From an uncultured bacterium (lineage in GTDB: Bacteria > Patescibacteriota > Saccharimonadia > Saccharimonadales > Saccharimonadaceae): a stretch of 6,655 bases of DNA. The DNA lies in the NCBI GenBank assembly GCA_937930585.1, contig CALHCA010000053.1, positions 1 through 6,655 of the forward strand, read 5' to 3'. Below are positions 1-5,877 of this stretch, piece after piece (within the stretch, counting starts at the first letter, position 1; every line of letters begins with the position of its first letter). The position numbers were made by a program, and so were the translations under genes. The notes under the pieces were generated by a model. It was given only the letters and a program-made list of their open reading frames with translations, did not search any database and was not told the origin of the DNA.

Positions 1-3000
1 ACATAGATATGCCAGATTTAAGGTTGTTTAATTATAAAATTTCAGATGTTACAGCTAAGCAGATCAAAGAAGGTATTGATGTAAATGGGGAGAATATTCC
101 ACCAGTTTTTGAGTTTAATGATTTTTTGGCAACCAATTCAAAGGGTGAATTTAAGCGTGAAGCTGATATTTGGCGATTTTTAAACACTCTCACTGAGAAT
201 GAAGGCTATCCGTTTTCAACTCCAGAACTTCGCAATGAGCTAAAGCATACTTTTTGGTTTGTAGGAAATCGCGTAAATTCAGCAAAAGCAATGGAAAAAT
301 TGCTCAAAAAACACCCAGTTTTTGAAAATTACAAAATTATTTTGGCGGCTGGCGACGGGCGAAGTCTGGATGATGAAAGCTCTGAAGAAGAAGCTGAAGA
401 TTTTAAAAAGAATGAAAAAGCTTTAGCGCGCGTAAGGAAGGCGATAAAAGAACATGATAAAACCATTACGCTTTCGGTGGGCCAGCTTACAACGGGTGTA
501 ACGGTTAAAGAATGGTCGGCGGTACTAATGATGAGTGATGTGAAAAAAGAAACTCTTTACACCCAGGCGATATTCCGTGCACAAAACCCATATAAATATG
601 AAAAAGACGGCAATCTTTATCGTAAAAAGTCGGCTTATGTCTTTGACTTTTCACCTTATCGTGTGCTTGAAATTTATGACAAACTTGCAAATTCTTTAAG
701 TGAAAAAAGTGCAATTGGCAATATTACAGAAAGCGAGCGGCAAGAAAATGTGGCAGAACTTCTCAATTTCTTCCCAGTTCTTTCGCAAGATGAAAATGGT
801 AAAATGGTGGAGCTTGACGCTTCGCAAGTATTAACTTTGCCAGCAGCTAAAATGGCAAGTGATATTGTTAAGCGTAGGTTTATCACTAACTTATTATTTA
901 AAGATATTGGTAATGTATTTAATCTTCCAAGTGAAATTGTTAAAAAACTTAATAAAGTGCAAAATTCGAAAGAAGATGGCACGGCAAATAAAAAAGAAAA
1001 ACGTGATGTTTCTGGTAATCGTGAGCGAGATGAGCAAAAGCAAAAAAGGATTTCTGTTAATCGCGATATTATTTGGGGACAAAAGGTTTATGGCGAGCCA
1101 ATTCGTGAGGCTTTTGAGCGTGCGCAAGAAGATATGGATAGCTTTGAGGAGCAATTAACGGATGCAATTAACGAAGATATTTTGAGCAAACCTATTGCTA
1201 AATATGTTGAAGTTTATGCTCCAAGTAAGAAGGAAGTTAAAGAGCTTGAAGAAAAAATTGTAGAGAAAATCAAAACTGTGAGTGAAGAATTTAAAAATTC
1301 GCCTCAAACAGAAAAAGAAAAAACCAAGGCTATTACTGAGCTTGCAGAATTTGTTGAAAAAGAACTACCACGCGATATGATTGATAATCGTGAAGAGCAA
1401 GCTTATCAAGACGATGCTAAGACCGAGCTGGATATTATTCGTGAAAAGCTTCGAACATTCTCACGAGCGATTCCAAGCTTTGTAATGGCGGCGAAAGATC
1501 CTAAGAATCTTACCATAGATAATCTACAAGATGCAGTTAGTGATGAAGATTTTGAAATGCTATTCAACGAACGCGACAAGCTCCATACGCCAGATCGATT
1601 CACTAAAGCTGATTTTATTGAGTTGCGTGATGGCGGCGATTATGAAGAAAATGGTGAAATTATTCATTTTGATGGCTTTTTTGAAAAATATCGCTTTAAT
1701 GCGGCGATTCAGGAGTTTGAAAAGAAACGCGAACAACTTGCCGATTATCTAAACAATACAACAAAAGAAGATATTTTTAGCTACATTCCAGCACAAAAGA
1801 GCAATCAAATTTTTACGCCGCGAGAAGTTGTAAATAAAATGCTTAACACTCTTGAAGCTGAAAACCCAGGGATTTTCTCTAACCCGAACCTTACTTTTTG
1901 TGATTTACATACTAAGAGTGGCTTGTTTTTGACCGAAATAGCTAAAAGACTTAACCATGGTTTAGCAAATATAATTCCAGATGAGCAAGCAAGATTAAAG
2001 CATATTTTTGAAAACCAGCTCTTTGGTTTTGCACCAACTCAGATCGTTTATGATATTGCAGCTAACTATATTTATGGCGGATTTCCTGAAATTTATCGCC
2101 AGAACTTAAAAAAGAAAGATTTAACTGAGCAGTTCAAGAAAGGAGAGCCGCTAAATATGAAATTTGATGTTGTGATTGGTAATCCACCATACCAAGAAAA
2201 CGATAATGGTAAACGTGATGATGGTTCTGCTAACGCTAGCGCTAGCCCTGTATATCAATATTTTATTGAAAATGCTGAAAAAATAAGTAATATACAATGT
2301 TTCGTAATCCCATCGCGTTGGACTTCTGGAGCAGGCAAGGGACTAAAGAAATTTACTGAAAGTATGATTAAAAGCAAAGATATTCAAGCGTTTAATTATT
2401 TTGCTAATCCAAAAATGGTTTTTCCAGATAATGATATTAAAGGTGGTATTTGCTATTTTGTAAAGAAAAGAGGCTTTAATTCACCAGCTAACATTACAGT
2501 TCATACCGATGAAGAAACTTTAACCTCGAAGCGCTTTATGGATTCAGAAAACATTGGTATTTTTGTGCCTTTTGCTGAGCTTTTGACTGTTCTTGGGAAG
2601 GTAAAGACTAAAACGGTTGATTTAGAAAATAATAATATTCAAAAAATCGTTTCGGTGCGCAAGCCATATGGCTTGAGCACCGACTTCCTTAAAAATCAAT
2701 CAAAATATGGTTTACCTTCTGTTCAAGACAGTAAGCAAAAAGATGATGACATTGAGGTTTTGGGATTGGGCGATAAAAATAAACGCATTAGCCGCTGGGT
2801 GCCAGCAAATTATCCGCTGCCCGCAGGTCACAGTAGCGTACATTGCTGGAAAGTGTTTGTGCCTTATGCTTATGGTGCAGGTGCAATTGGTGAAGTTATT
2901 CCTACGCCGATTCTCGGCACGCCGATTCTCGGCACGCCGATTCAGATATCTACCGAAACTTATTTAAGAATTGGAAAATTTAAAACACAAGAAGAGGCTG

Positions 3001-3236
3001 AGGCGATGTTGAAATATCTCAAAAGCAAGTTCTTTCGAGTATTGGTTGGCATTCTGAAAACAACCCAACATGCGACGACAACATTTAAGTTTGTTCCTCT
3101 TCAAAACTTCACTAACGACTCTGACATCGACTGGTCACAATCAATCGCTCAAATTGATCAGCAGCTTTACAAAAAATACGGTTTGAGTGAAAAAGAAATT
3201 GCGTTCATTGAAGAAAAAGTTAGAGAGATGGAGTAA
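1..3236 (+). CDS. Helicase-methyltransferase fusion restriction-modification enzyme (Eco57I-type MTase), 5' partial
   Basis: Single-polypeptide restriction-modification protein, probably a DNA adenine methyltransferase joined to an ATP-dependent translocase. Numbering is from the first in-window ATG at 9, but the frame is open to the window edge and the protein starts inside a helicase, so this Met is unlikely to be the true start. Residues 80-194 are an SF2 helicase C-terminal lobe: a strand with FVGNR near 84-88, motif V-like TTGVTV (161-166) and motif VI-like QAIFRAQ (186-192). Residues about 220-590 form a charged, lysine/glutamate-rich coupler. The methyltransferase follows: NQIFTPREVV (from 599), a variant motif I FCDLHTKSG (630-638) and catalytic NPPY (725-728). 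IPSRW and the C-terminal TQHATTTFKFVP and LYKKYGLSEKEIAFIE segments match Eco57I-type enzymes with a C-terminal target-recognition region. The nuclease and Walker motifs would lie upstream and are unseen. Type ISP enzymes have a comparable layout; exact type uncertain. Confidence 0.88.
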   Translation, partial: IDMPDLRLFNYKISDVTAKQIKEGIDVNGENIPPVFEFNDFLATNSKGEFKREADIWRFLNTLTENEGYPFSTPELRNELKHTFWFVGNRVNSAKAMEKLLKKHPVFENYKIILAAGDGRSLDDESSEEEAEDFKKNEKALARVRKAIKEHDKTITLSVGQLTTGVTVKEWSAVLMMSDVKKETLYTQAIFRAQNPYKYEKDGNLYRKKSAYVFDFSPYRVLEIYDKLANSLSEKSAIGNITESERQENVAELLNFFPVLSQDENGKMVELDASQVLTLPAAKMASDIVKRRFITNLLFKDIGNVFNLPSEIVKKLNKVQNSKEDGTANKKEKRDVSGNRERDEQKQKRISVNRDIIWGQKVYGEPIREAFERAQEDMDSFEEQLTDAINEDILSKPIAKYVEVYAPSKKEVKELEEKIVEKIKTVSEEFKNSPQTEKEKTKAITELAEFVEKELPRDMIDNREEQAYQDDAKTELDIIREKLRTFSRAIPSFVMAAKDPKNLTIDNLQDAVSDEDFEMLFNERDKLHTPDRFTKADFIELRDGGDYEENGEIIHFDGFFEKYRFNAAIQEFEKKREQLADYLNNTTKEDIFSYIPAQKSNQIFTPREVVNKMLNTLEAENPGIFSNPNLTFCDLHTKSGLFLTEIAKRLNHGLANIIPDEQARLKHIFENQLFGFAPTQIVYDIAANYIYGGFPEIYRQNLKKKDLTEQFKKGEPLNMKFDVVIGNPPYQENDNGKRDDGSANASASPVYQYFIENAEKISNIQCFVIPSRWTSGAGKGLKKFTESMIKSKDIQAFNYFANPKMVFPDNDIKGGICYFVKKRGFNSPANITVHTDEETLTSKRFMDSENIGIFVPFAELLTVLGKVKTKTVDLENNNIQKIVSVRKPYGLSTDFLKNQSKYGLPSVQDSKQKDDDIEVLGLGDKNKRISRWVPANYPLPAGHSSVHCWKVFVPYAYGAGAIGEVIPTPILGTPILGTPIQISTETYLRIGKFKTQEEAEAMLKYLKSKFFRVLVGILKTTQHATTTFKFVPLQNFTNDSDIDWSQSIAQIDQQLYKKYGLSEKEIAFIEEKVREME
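2904..2943 (+). repeat. 15-bp tandem repeat (2.67 copies) inside the recognition domain
   Basis: The unit ACGCCGATTCTCGGC occurs exactly at 2904-2918 and 2919-2933, followed by a 10-nt partial copy at 2934-2943. It is in frame and encodes TPILG-TPILG-TPI (residues 966-978), just before the family segment STETYLRIG. It is richer in G+C than the surrounding gene. Copy-number change would add or remove five residues without a frameshift. Confidence 0.95.
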
Positions 3237-3240
3237 AATC

Positions 3241-3274
3241 AAGCAAGCGTTTTTTCTGAAAACGCTTGCTTTTT
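3241..3274 (+). terminator. Intrinsic terminator after the restriction-modification gene
   Basis: A perfect 13-bp inverted repeat (3241-3253 with 3259-3271) encloses a 5-nt loop and runs into a T-tract at 3270-3274, five bases after the stop codon. The A-tract on the left arm makes it potentially bidirectional, but no - strand gene is nearby. Its right arm overlaps the -35 of the next promoter. Confidence 0.9.
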
Positions 3275-3294
3275 GATATGAAATATGGTATACT
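3266..3294 (+). promoter_or_regulatory. Promoter of the hicB-hicA-like unit
   Basis: TTGCTT (3266-3271), a 17-bp spacer and TATACT (3289-3294), with an extended TG-N element at 3286-3288. The expected start is near 3301, giving a leader of about 30 nt. The -35 sits in the right arm of the preceding terminator. Confidence 0.65.
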
Positions 3295-3330
3295 TTAAGC
3301 ATCGATTATTAAACGAGCGAAGGAATGAAT

Positions 3331-3663
3331 ATGTATCAAAAAATCGTGGGTACAATTAAGGATTTATTAAATCCTGTAACACAAGATGAGCTTGAGGCTT
3401 ATGCGGCTAAGTTGCCGAAAACTATTTCAGTTAAGGTTGAAGAATGGGAAAATGGTTATGTGGCTTTTATCGATTCGATTGATGGAGAGAAGATTTCGGG
3501 TTTAGCAACACAGACTAATTTGCATGATATTAATGAGTTGATTGAGTCTGTAAACGATGTTGTCTTTACTTATTTAGATATTCCTGAGCGGATTCGTAAG
3601 CATTCTGAACGAGTAATGCCGCAAGGCTTATTGAAAGAAGAAGTGAAGTTTGCTCGAGGTTAA
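3331..3663 (+). CDS. hicB: HicB-like antitoxin
   Basis: Likely antitoxin of a HicBA-type module; it would bind and neutralise the ribonuclease encoded just downstream. Protein of 110 aa from the chosen ATG. An in-frame ATG at 3325 abuts the GAAGGA ribosome site (3319-3324) with no spacing, so 3331, with a 6-nt spacer, is preferred. Residues about 31-60 (ISVKVEEWENGYVAFIDSIDGEKISGLATQ) resemble the HicB partial RNase H-like beta strands, with the usual acidic-Gly-Tyr turn. A helix follows (NELIESVNDVVFTYLDIP, about 68-85). The last 25 residues are charged and show no obvious helix-turn-helix or ribbon-helix-helix, unlike longer HicB proteins that repress their own promoter. The gene is promoter-proximal, the reverse of the classic hicA-hicB order. 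The call rests on the fold-like pattern plus the neighbour; similarity is modest. Confidence 0.6.
   Translation: MYQKIVGTIKDLLNPVTQDELEAYAAKLPKTISVKVEEWENGYVAFIDSIDGEKISGLATQTNLHDINELIESVNDVVFTYLDIPERIRKHSERVMPQGLLKEEVKFARG
3656..3660 (+). promoter_or_regulatory. Ribosome binding site deciding the GTG start of the hicA-like gene
   Basis: GAGGT lies inside the last codons of the antitoxin gene, 5 nt before a GTG at 3666, which itself lies 2 nt after the antitoxin stop. This supports GTG as the start and suggests translational coupling. Confidence 0.6.
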
Positions 3664-3665
3664 AA

Positions 3666-3902
3666 GTGGGCGACTCTAAATTTAAACCAGTTAAGCGTCG
3701 TGATATTATTAAGTTCTTGAAGAAAACTGGCAAAGTTAAAATTATCGTAGGTAGTAATCACGATAAAATTATAAAATTTAGTGGTGAATACGTCTCAACC
3801 TTGCCACGGCATAAAATTATTTCAGGTGGAGTTTATCTGCAGATTGGCAAAGATTTAATAAGATCAGATTTAGCTAAAGATAACGATTTTTTGAAAAAAT
3901 AA
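3666..3902 (+). CDS. hicA: HicA-like mRNA interferase toxin
   Basis: Probable ribosome-independent mRNA-cleaving toxin with a double-stranded-RNA-binding-like fold. Length is 78 aa, close to the family's usual 55-85. Residues 10-22 (KRRDIIKFLKKTG) form the family's first helix. GSNH (29-32) is the catalytic loop; E. coli HicA carries the same GSNH form rather than the commoner GSHH, so His32 is the expected catalytic residue. STLPRHK (44-50) corresponds to the conserved PRH strand, and IISGGVYLQIGKDL (51-64) to the closing helix that usually reads GTLxSILKQ. The start is GTG, supported by GAGGT upstream. It lies 2 nt downstream of the antitoxin gene and shares its promoter. The C-terminal helix is divergent, so activity is inferred rather than certain. 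Confidence 0.72.
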   Translation: MGDSKFKPVKRRDIIKFLKKTGKVKIIVGSNHDKIIKFSGEYVSTLPRHKIISGGVYLQIGKDLIRSDLAKDNDFLKK

Positions 3903-3924
3903 TCACCTAGTGTGATTGTTTTTT
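3901..3924 (+). terminator. Terminator of the hicBA-like unit
   Basis: AATCAC (3901-3906) pairs with GTGATT (3912-3917) around a 5-nt loop, followed by G and six T (3919-3924). The upstream A-run can extend the stem against the T-run, so it may work in both directions. It overlaps the toxin's stop codon. Confidence 0.75.
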
Positions 3925-3953
3925 ATTTCATACTAAATTCTACCAATTCCCGC

Positions 3954-3983
3954 TTGCGCTTAACCCATTCAAGGTGCTATAAT
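3954..3983 (+). promoter_or_regulatory. Near-consensus promoter of the HU-like gene
   Basis: TATAAT at 3978-3983 is an exact -10 hexamer, with an extended TG-C at 3975-3977. TTGCGC at 3954-3959 is a plausible -35 at 18 bp. Transcription would begin near 3990, leaving about 195 nt before the start codon. The match fits an abundant nucleoid protein. Confidence 0.8.
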
Positions 3984-3989
3984 TAAAGC

Positions 3990-4185
3990 AGGAAATCAAG
4001 CACTTTTAATCGAATAACTTGGTGATTTTGGAAAGGTGAAAGGAGGAATCTTTAAACCCTTATAGTAAACCAACAAAAGTGCTACACCGCTTTTAAAAAT
4101 TTGCTAAGCACATTTAAGAATCATCTATAGCATTTTTAATTAACCGCTATAGCAAAACAAATCAAAAGCCTTTTAAGGAGGAAGA
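3990..4185 (+). promoter_or_regulatory. Long, potentially structured 5' leader of the HU-like gene
   Basis: This untranslated stretch runs from the predicted start site to the HU start codon. AGCACTTTT (3999-4007) is the exact reverse complement of AAAAGTGCT (4075-4083), giving a 9-bp closing stem. Inside it, TTGGT (4019-4023) can pair with ACCAA (4069-4073), and AAGG (4040-4043) with CCTT (4058-4061). The enclosed AGGAGG (4041-4046) has no start codon at a usable distance. A second AGCAC at 4107-4111 competes for GTGCT (4079-4083). CTATAGC (4125-4131) pairs with GCTATAG (4146-4152). The true ribosome site is AGGAGG at 4176-4181. No known riboswitch or ribosomal-protein leader was recognised. 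Pairings were found by eye, without energy calculation. Confidence 0.45.
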
Positions 4186-4623
4186 ATGAGTCTTAAATAT
4201 AAAGTTGTTCAACTTGTAAACCCTGCAAAGCGTGAAGAGCCAAAAAAGTTTTATGCTCAGCTGGCTGAATCTGGCCGTGTTGATTTGGATGAAATCGCTA
4301 ATAGTATTTCAGAAACCTCAACCACGGTGAGCCATATTGATGTGCATGCGGTGCTACTAGCATTAACAGATGAGCTTTTAAAACGATTAGAGCGAGGTGA
4401 AAGTGTTCATCTTGGAAAACTTGGTTATTTTCATACAACTATTCAATCTAAAGGTCAAGCTAAAGAGTCTGATGTAACGGCAAGCTCGATTGAGGGTGTG
4501 AAAGTTCGTTTTGTGGCGGGTGATGCCTTAAAAGATAAGCTAAAAGCAGCACACTTTGAAAAGGTTGAAAAAGCCAAAACTACCGAGCCAAAACCAACTG
4601 AAAACAAGCCGGCGGGTGCTTAA
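4186..4623 (+). CDS. HU family DNA-binding protein (HU-HIG type) with low-complexity tail
   Basis: Histone-like nucleoid protein expected to bind and bend DNA as a dimer. The 145-aa product matches the HU-related class best known from Bacteroidetes: KYKVVQLVNPAKREEPKKFYA (5-24), a helical dimerisation segment with the hallmark STTVSHIDVHAVLLAL (45-60), then GESVHLGKLGYF (71-82), the strand pair that carries the HU DNA-binding arm, and the closing VKVRFVAGDALKDKL (105-119). Residues 126-145 add a Lys/Thr/Glu/Pro tail ending in PAGA, probably disordered, which may modulate DNA contacts. The start is fixed by AAGGAGG at 4175-4181. The gene is monocistronic between its own promoter and terminator. 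It pairs a Bacteroidetes-like protein with non-Bacteroidetes expression signals, hinting at ancient transfer or a wider family distribution. Confidence 0.9.
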   Translation: MSLKYKVVQLVNPAKREEPKKFYAQLAESGRVDLDEIANSISETSTTVSHIDVHAVLLALTDELLKRLERGESVHLGKLGYFHTTIQSKGQAKESDVTASSIEGVKVRFVAGDALKDKLKAAHFEKVEKAKTTEPKPTENKPAGA

Positions 4624-4642
4624 AATTAGCTAGAGCAAAAAG

Positions 4643-4703
4643 TTTAAAACCAGCTTTGAATAGTAAAAAGGGCTATTGGGCTGGTTTTAAATTTGGTTTT
4701 TTT
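4643..4703 (+). terminator. Long hairpin terminator after the HU-like gene
   Basis: A perfect 12-bp stem (4643-4654 with 4680-4691) is capped by an inner AATAG/CTATT stem (4659-4663 with 4673-4677). Seven T follow at 4697-4703. The T-run begins 5 nt after the perfect stem, although G-U and A-T pairs may extend the base. Confidence 0.8.
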
Positions 4704-4704
4704 G

Positions 4705-4713
4705 TGTTAAAAT
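4705..4713 (+). promoter_or_regulatory. Extended -10 promoter element immediately before the FemAB-like gene
   Basis: TG-T-TAAAAT (4705-4713) has no good -35: the sequence at the expected position is the T/A-rich end of the preceding hairpin. Transcription would start about 4720, only a few bases before the ATG at 4723, so the transcript would be leaderless or nearly so. A GAGG at 4715-4718 could serve as ribosome site only on a longer read-through transcript. Confidence 0.45.
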
Positions 4714-4722
4714 AGAGGATAT

Positions 4723-5733
4723 ATGAAAAGCCTTGTAGAGATTTTAAAAGAAGAATACCAAAACTATTGCCAAGATAAAAACATTGACTGGTTGCAAAGT
4801 GTAGAATTTGCCAAAATGCGCAATAAGCGCGGCGCAGAATGCTATTTTGTGGCGTTAAAAAATGGCGAAAATATCGAAGTTGCTGGGTTGATTTCTAGCA
4901 AAAATAAGCGTTTCGATTTAGTAATGGTTGAGCAAAATGGCGCTTCGCAAGCAGATTTTGTGGATTTTTTGGTGAAGAGTGAAGAATTTGCGCGCAAGCG
5001 TGGAGCGATTTCGTATCGGATTTTACCAAAAGTGGTACGTGCGCTTCGCAATGATAAACTTGAAATTATTGAAAGTAATAATCTTGATTGGCTAAATAAA
5101 CCGCTACTAAAAGATGGTTTTAAATATCATTCTGGCTTTAAGCACGAGTTTGATATGGATGTAAATATGCACGTTTATTTTAAGGATCTAACAGAATTAA
5201 GCGAAGATGACGTGGCGGTAACTTATAACCAAACTACACGCCGAAATTTGCGCGCGGCAATAAAAAAAGGCGTGAATGTTCGCGAAGTTGAAGAGAGTGA
5301 ATTTGCTGATTTTGTGGCAATTTTAAAGAGTTCGAACCAAAAAAATGGTGTTGGCACGCGTGATGAAGAATATTACCATGATTTAAAAACTTGTTTTGGT
5401 GAGCAGGCGCATTTTATAGGTGTGGAATTTGAAGGAAAATTAATTTCTGCTGGCGTGTTTATCTTTTCGAAAAATGAAGTTGTTTATTTTGAGGGTGGAA
5501 CTCTCCAAGAATATCATAAAATTCCAGCTTCAACATTTTTGCAAGATTATATGATTAAAGAAGCAATTCGTGCGGGGGCTTCGAAATATAATTTTTATGG
5601 CATTACGGCAGAGCCAAAGGCAAGTTTGTTACGTTTCAAGGCTGGTTTTCGTGGTGTGGCGGTTGAATACGCTGGCGAATATCGCAAACGATATTTGGTG
5701 CGAGCAATTAAAGAAAAAATCTTTCGAAAATAG
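4723..5733 (+). CDS. FemAB/FemX-like peptidyltransferase (GNAT fold)
   Basis: Likely aminoacyl-tRNA-dependent transferase that adds residues to the stem peptide of a peptidoglycan precursor; cytoplasmic, with no signal peptide or membrane segment. Length of 336 aa matches short FemX-type proteins that lack the tRNA-synthetase-like coiled-coil arm of FemA. Two GNAT-like halves are suggested: about 1-155 and 156-336. The second half has family landmarks: TRRNLRAAIKKGV (172-184), HFIGVEFEGKLISAGVFIF (230-248), VVYFEGGTLQEYHKIPAS (253-270), LQDYMIKEAIRAGASKYNFYGI (273-294) and the LLRFKAGFRG segment (302-311) near the C-terminus. The start is the first ATG, preceded by GAGG with a 4-nt gap. The gene has its own promoter element and terminator. 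The amino acid added and the acceptor position cannot be read from sequence; a related non-wall FemAB transferase is possible. Confidence 0.82.
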   Translation: MKSLVEILKEEYQNYCQDKNIDWLQSVEFAKMRNKRGAECYFVALKNGENIEVAGLISSKNKRFDLVMVEQNGASQADFVDFLVKSEEFARKRGAISYRILPKVVRALRNDKLEIIESNNLDWLNKPLLKDGFKYHSGFKHEFDMDVNMHVYFKDLTELSEDDVAVTYNQTTRRNLRAAIKKGVNVREVEESEFADFVAILKSSNQKNGVGTRDEEYYHDLKTCFGEQAHFIGVEFEGKLISAGVFIFSKNEVVYFEGGTLQEYHKIPASTFLQDYMIKEAIRAGASKYNFYGITAEPKASLLRFKAGFRGVAVEYAGEYRKRYLVRAIKEKIFRK

Positions 5734-5782
5734 TTATAAGAAGACTAATACTAAAACTAGTAAGCTAAAATGGGAGAAATAA

Positions 5783-5816
5783 GAGATTAAGTGGTTGCTT
5801 AATTCTCGAATTTTTT
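5783..5816 (+). terminator. Terminator of the FemAB-like gene
   Basis: GAGATTAAG (5783-5791) pairs with 5798-5807, leaving one bulged A/T position and a 6-nt loop. Six T follow at 5811-5816. It lies about 50 nt after the TAG stop. Confidence 0.75.
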
Positions 5817-5850
5817 AGTAAATATGATTGGGTATTACCTAAAACTTAAT

Positions 5851-5876
5851 AAATCGCTCAGAAAGGGCGATTTTTT
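5851..5876 (+). terminator. Second terminator, 34 nt downstream of the first
   Basis: AAATCGCTC (5851-5859) pairs with GGGCGATTT (5865-5873) including one G-U pair, with a 5-nt loop. The T-run covers 5871-5876. Between this and the previous terminator I see no gene or promoter, so it looks like a backup stop insulating the next unit. Confidence 0.75.
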
Positions 5877-5877
5877 A

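Noticed and set aside
9..11. ATG at 9 as the true start of the restriction-modification gene
   Set aside because: The frame is open upstream to the window edge, no ribosome site is visible in the eight preceding bases, and the protein begins in the middle of a helicase.
505..982. Minus-strand reading frames opposite the restriction-modification gene, and similar ones at 894-1154, 1406-1603 and 4842-5051
   Set aside because: They lie wholly inside well-supported + strand genes, lack ribosome sites and resemble no protein family.
3325..3327. ATG at 3325 as start of the HicB-like gene
   Set aside because: It directly abuts the GAAGGA ribosome site with no spacer. The in-frame ATG at 3331 has proper spacing.
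3750..3761. Inactive toxin because GSHH is changed to GSNH
   Set aside because: E. coli HicA itself has GSNH, and the second His is kept, so this is a normal variant.
4022..4039. Leader peptide GTG ATT TTG GAA AGG TGA in the HU leader
   Set aside because: Five codons with no ribosome site before it and no regulatory codon run. It may be chance.
4019..4074. Small SRP RNA (4.5S) or a known riboswitch in the G/A-rich leader segment
   Set aside because: The conserved SRP loop (GGAAGCAGC-like) and the cores of the fluoride, preQ1, SAM and c-di-GMP switches are not present.
4169..4178. Hairpin CCTT-TT-AAGG sequestering the HU ribosome site
   Set aside because: The loop would be only 2 nt, which is too small to form.
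5570..5782. Overlapping + strand frame at the 3' end of the FemAB-like gene
   Set aside because: It is out of frame with conserved FemAB residues and has no ribosome site or recognisable sequence.
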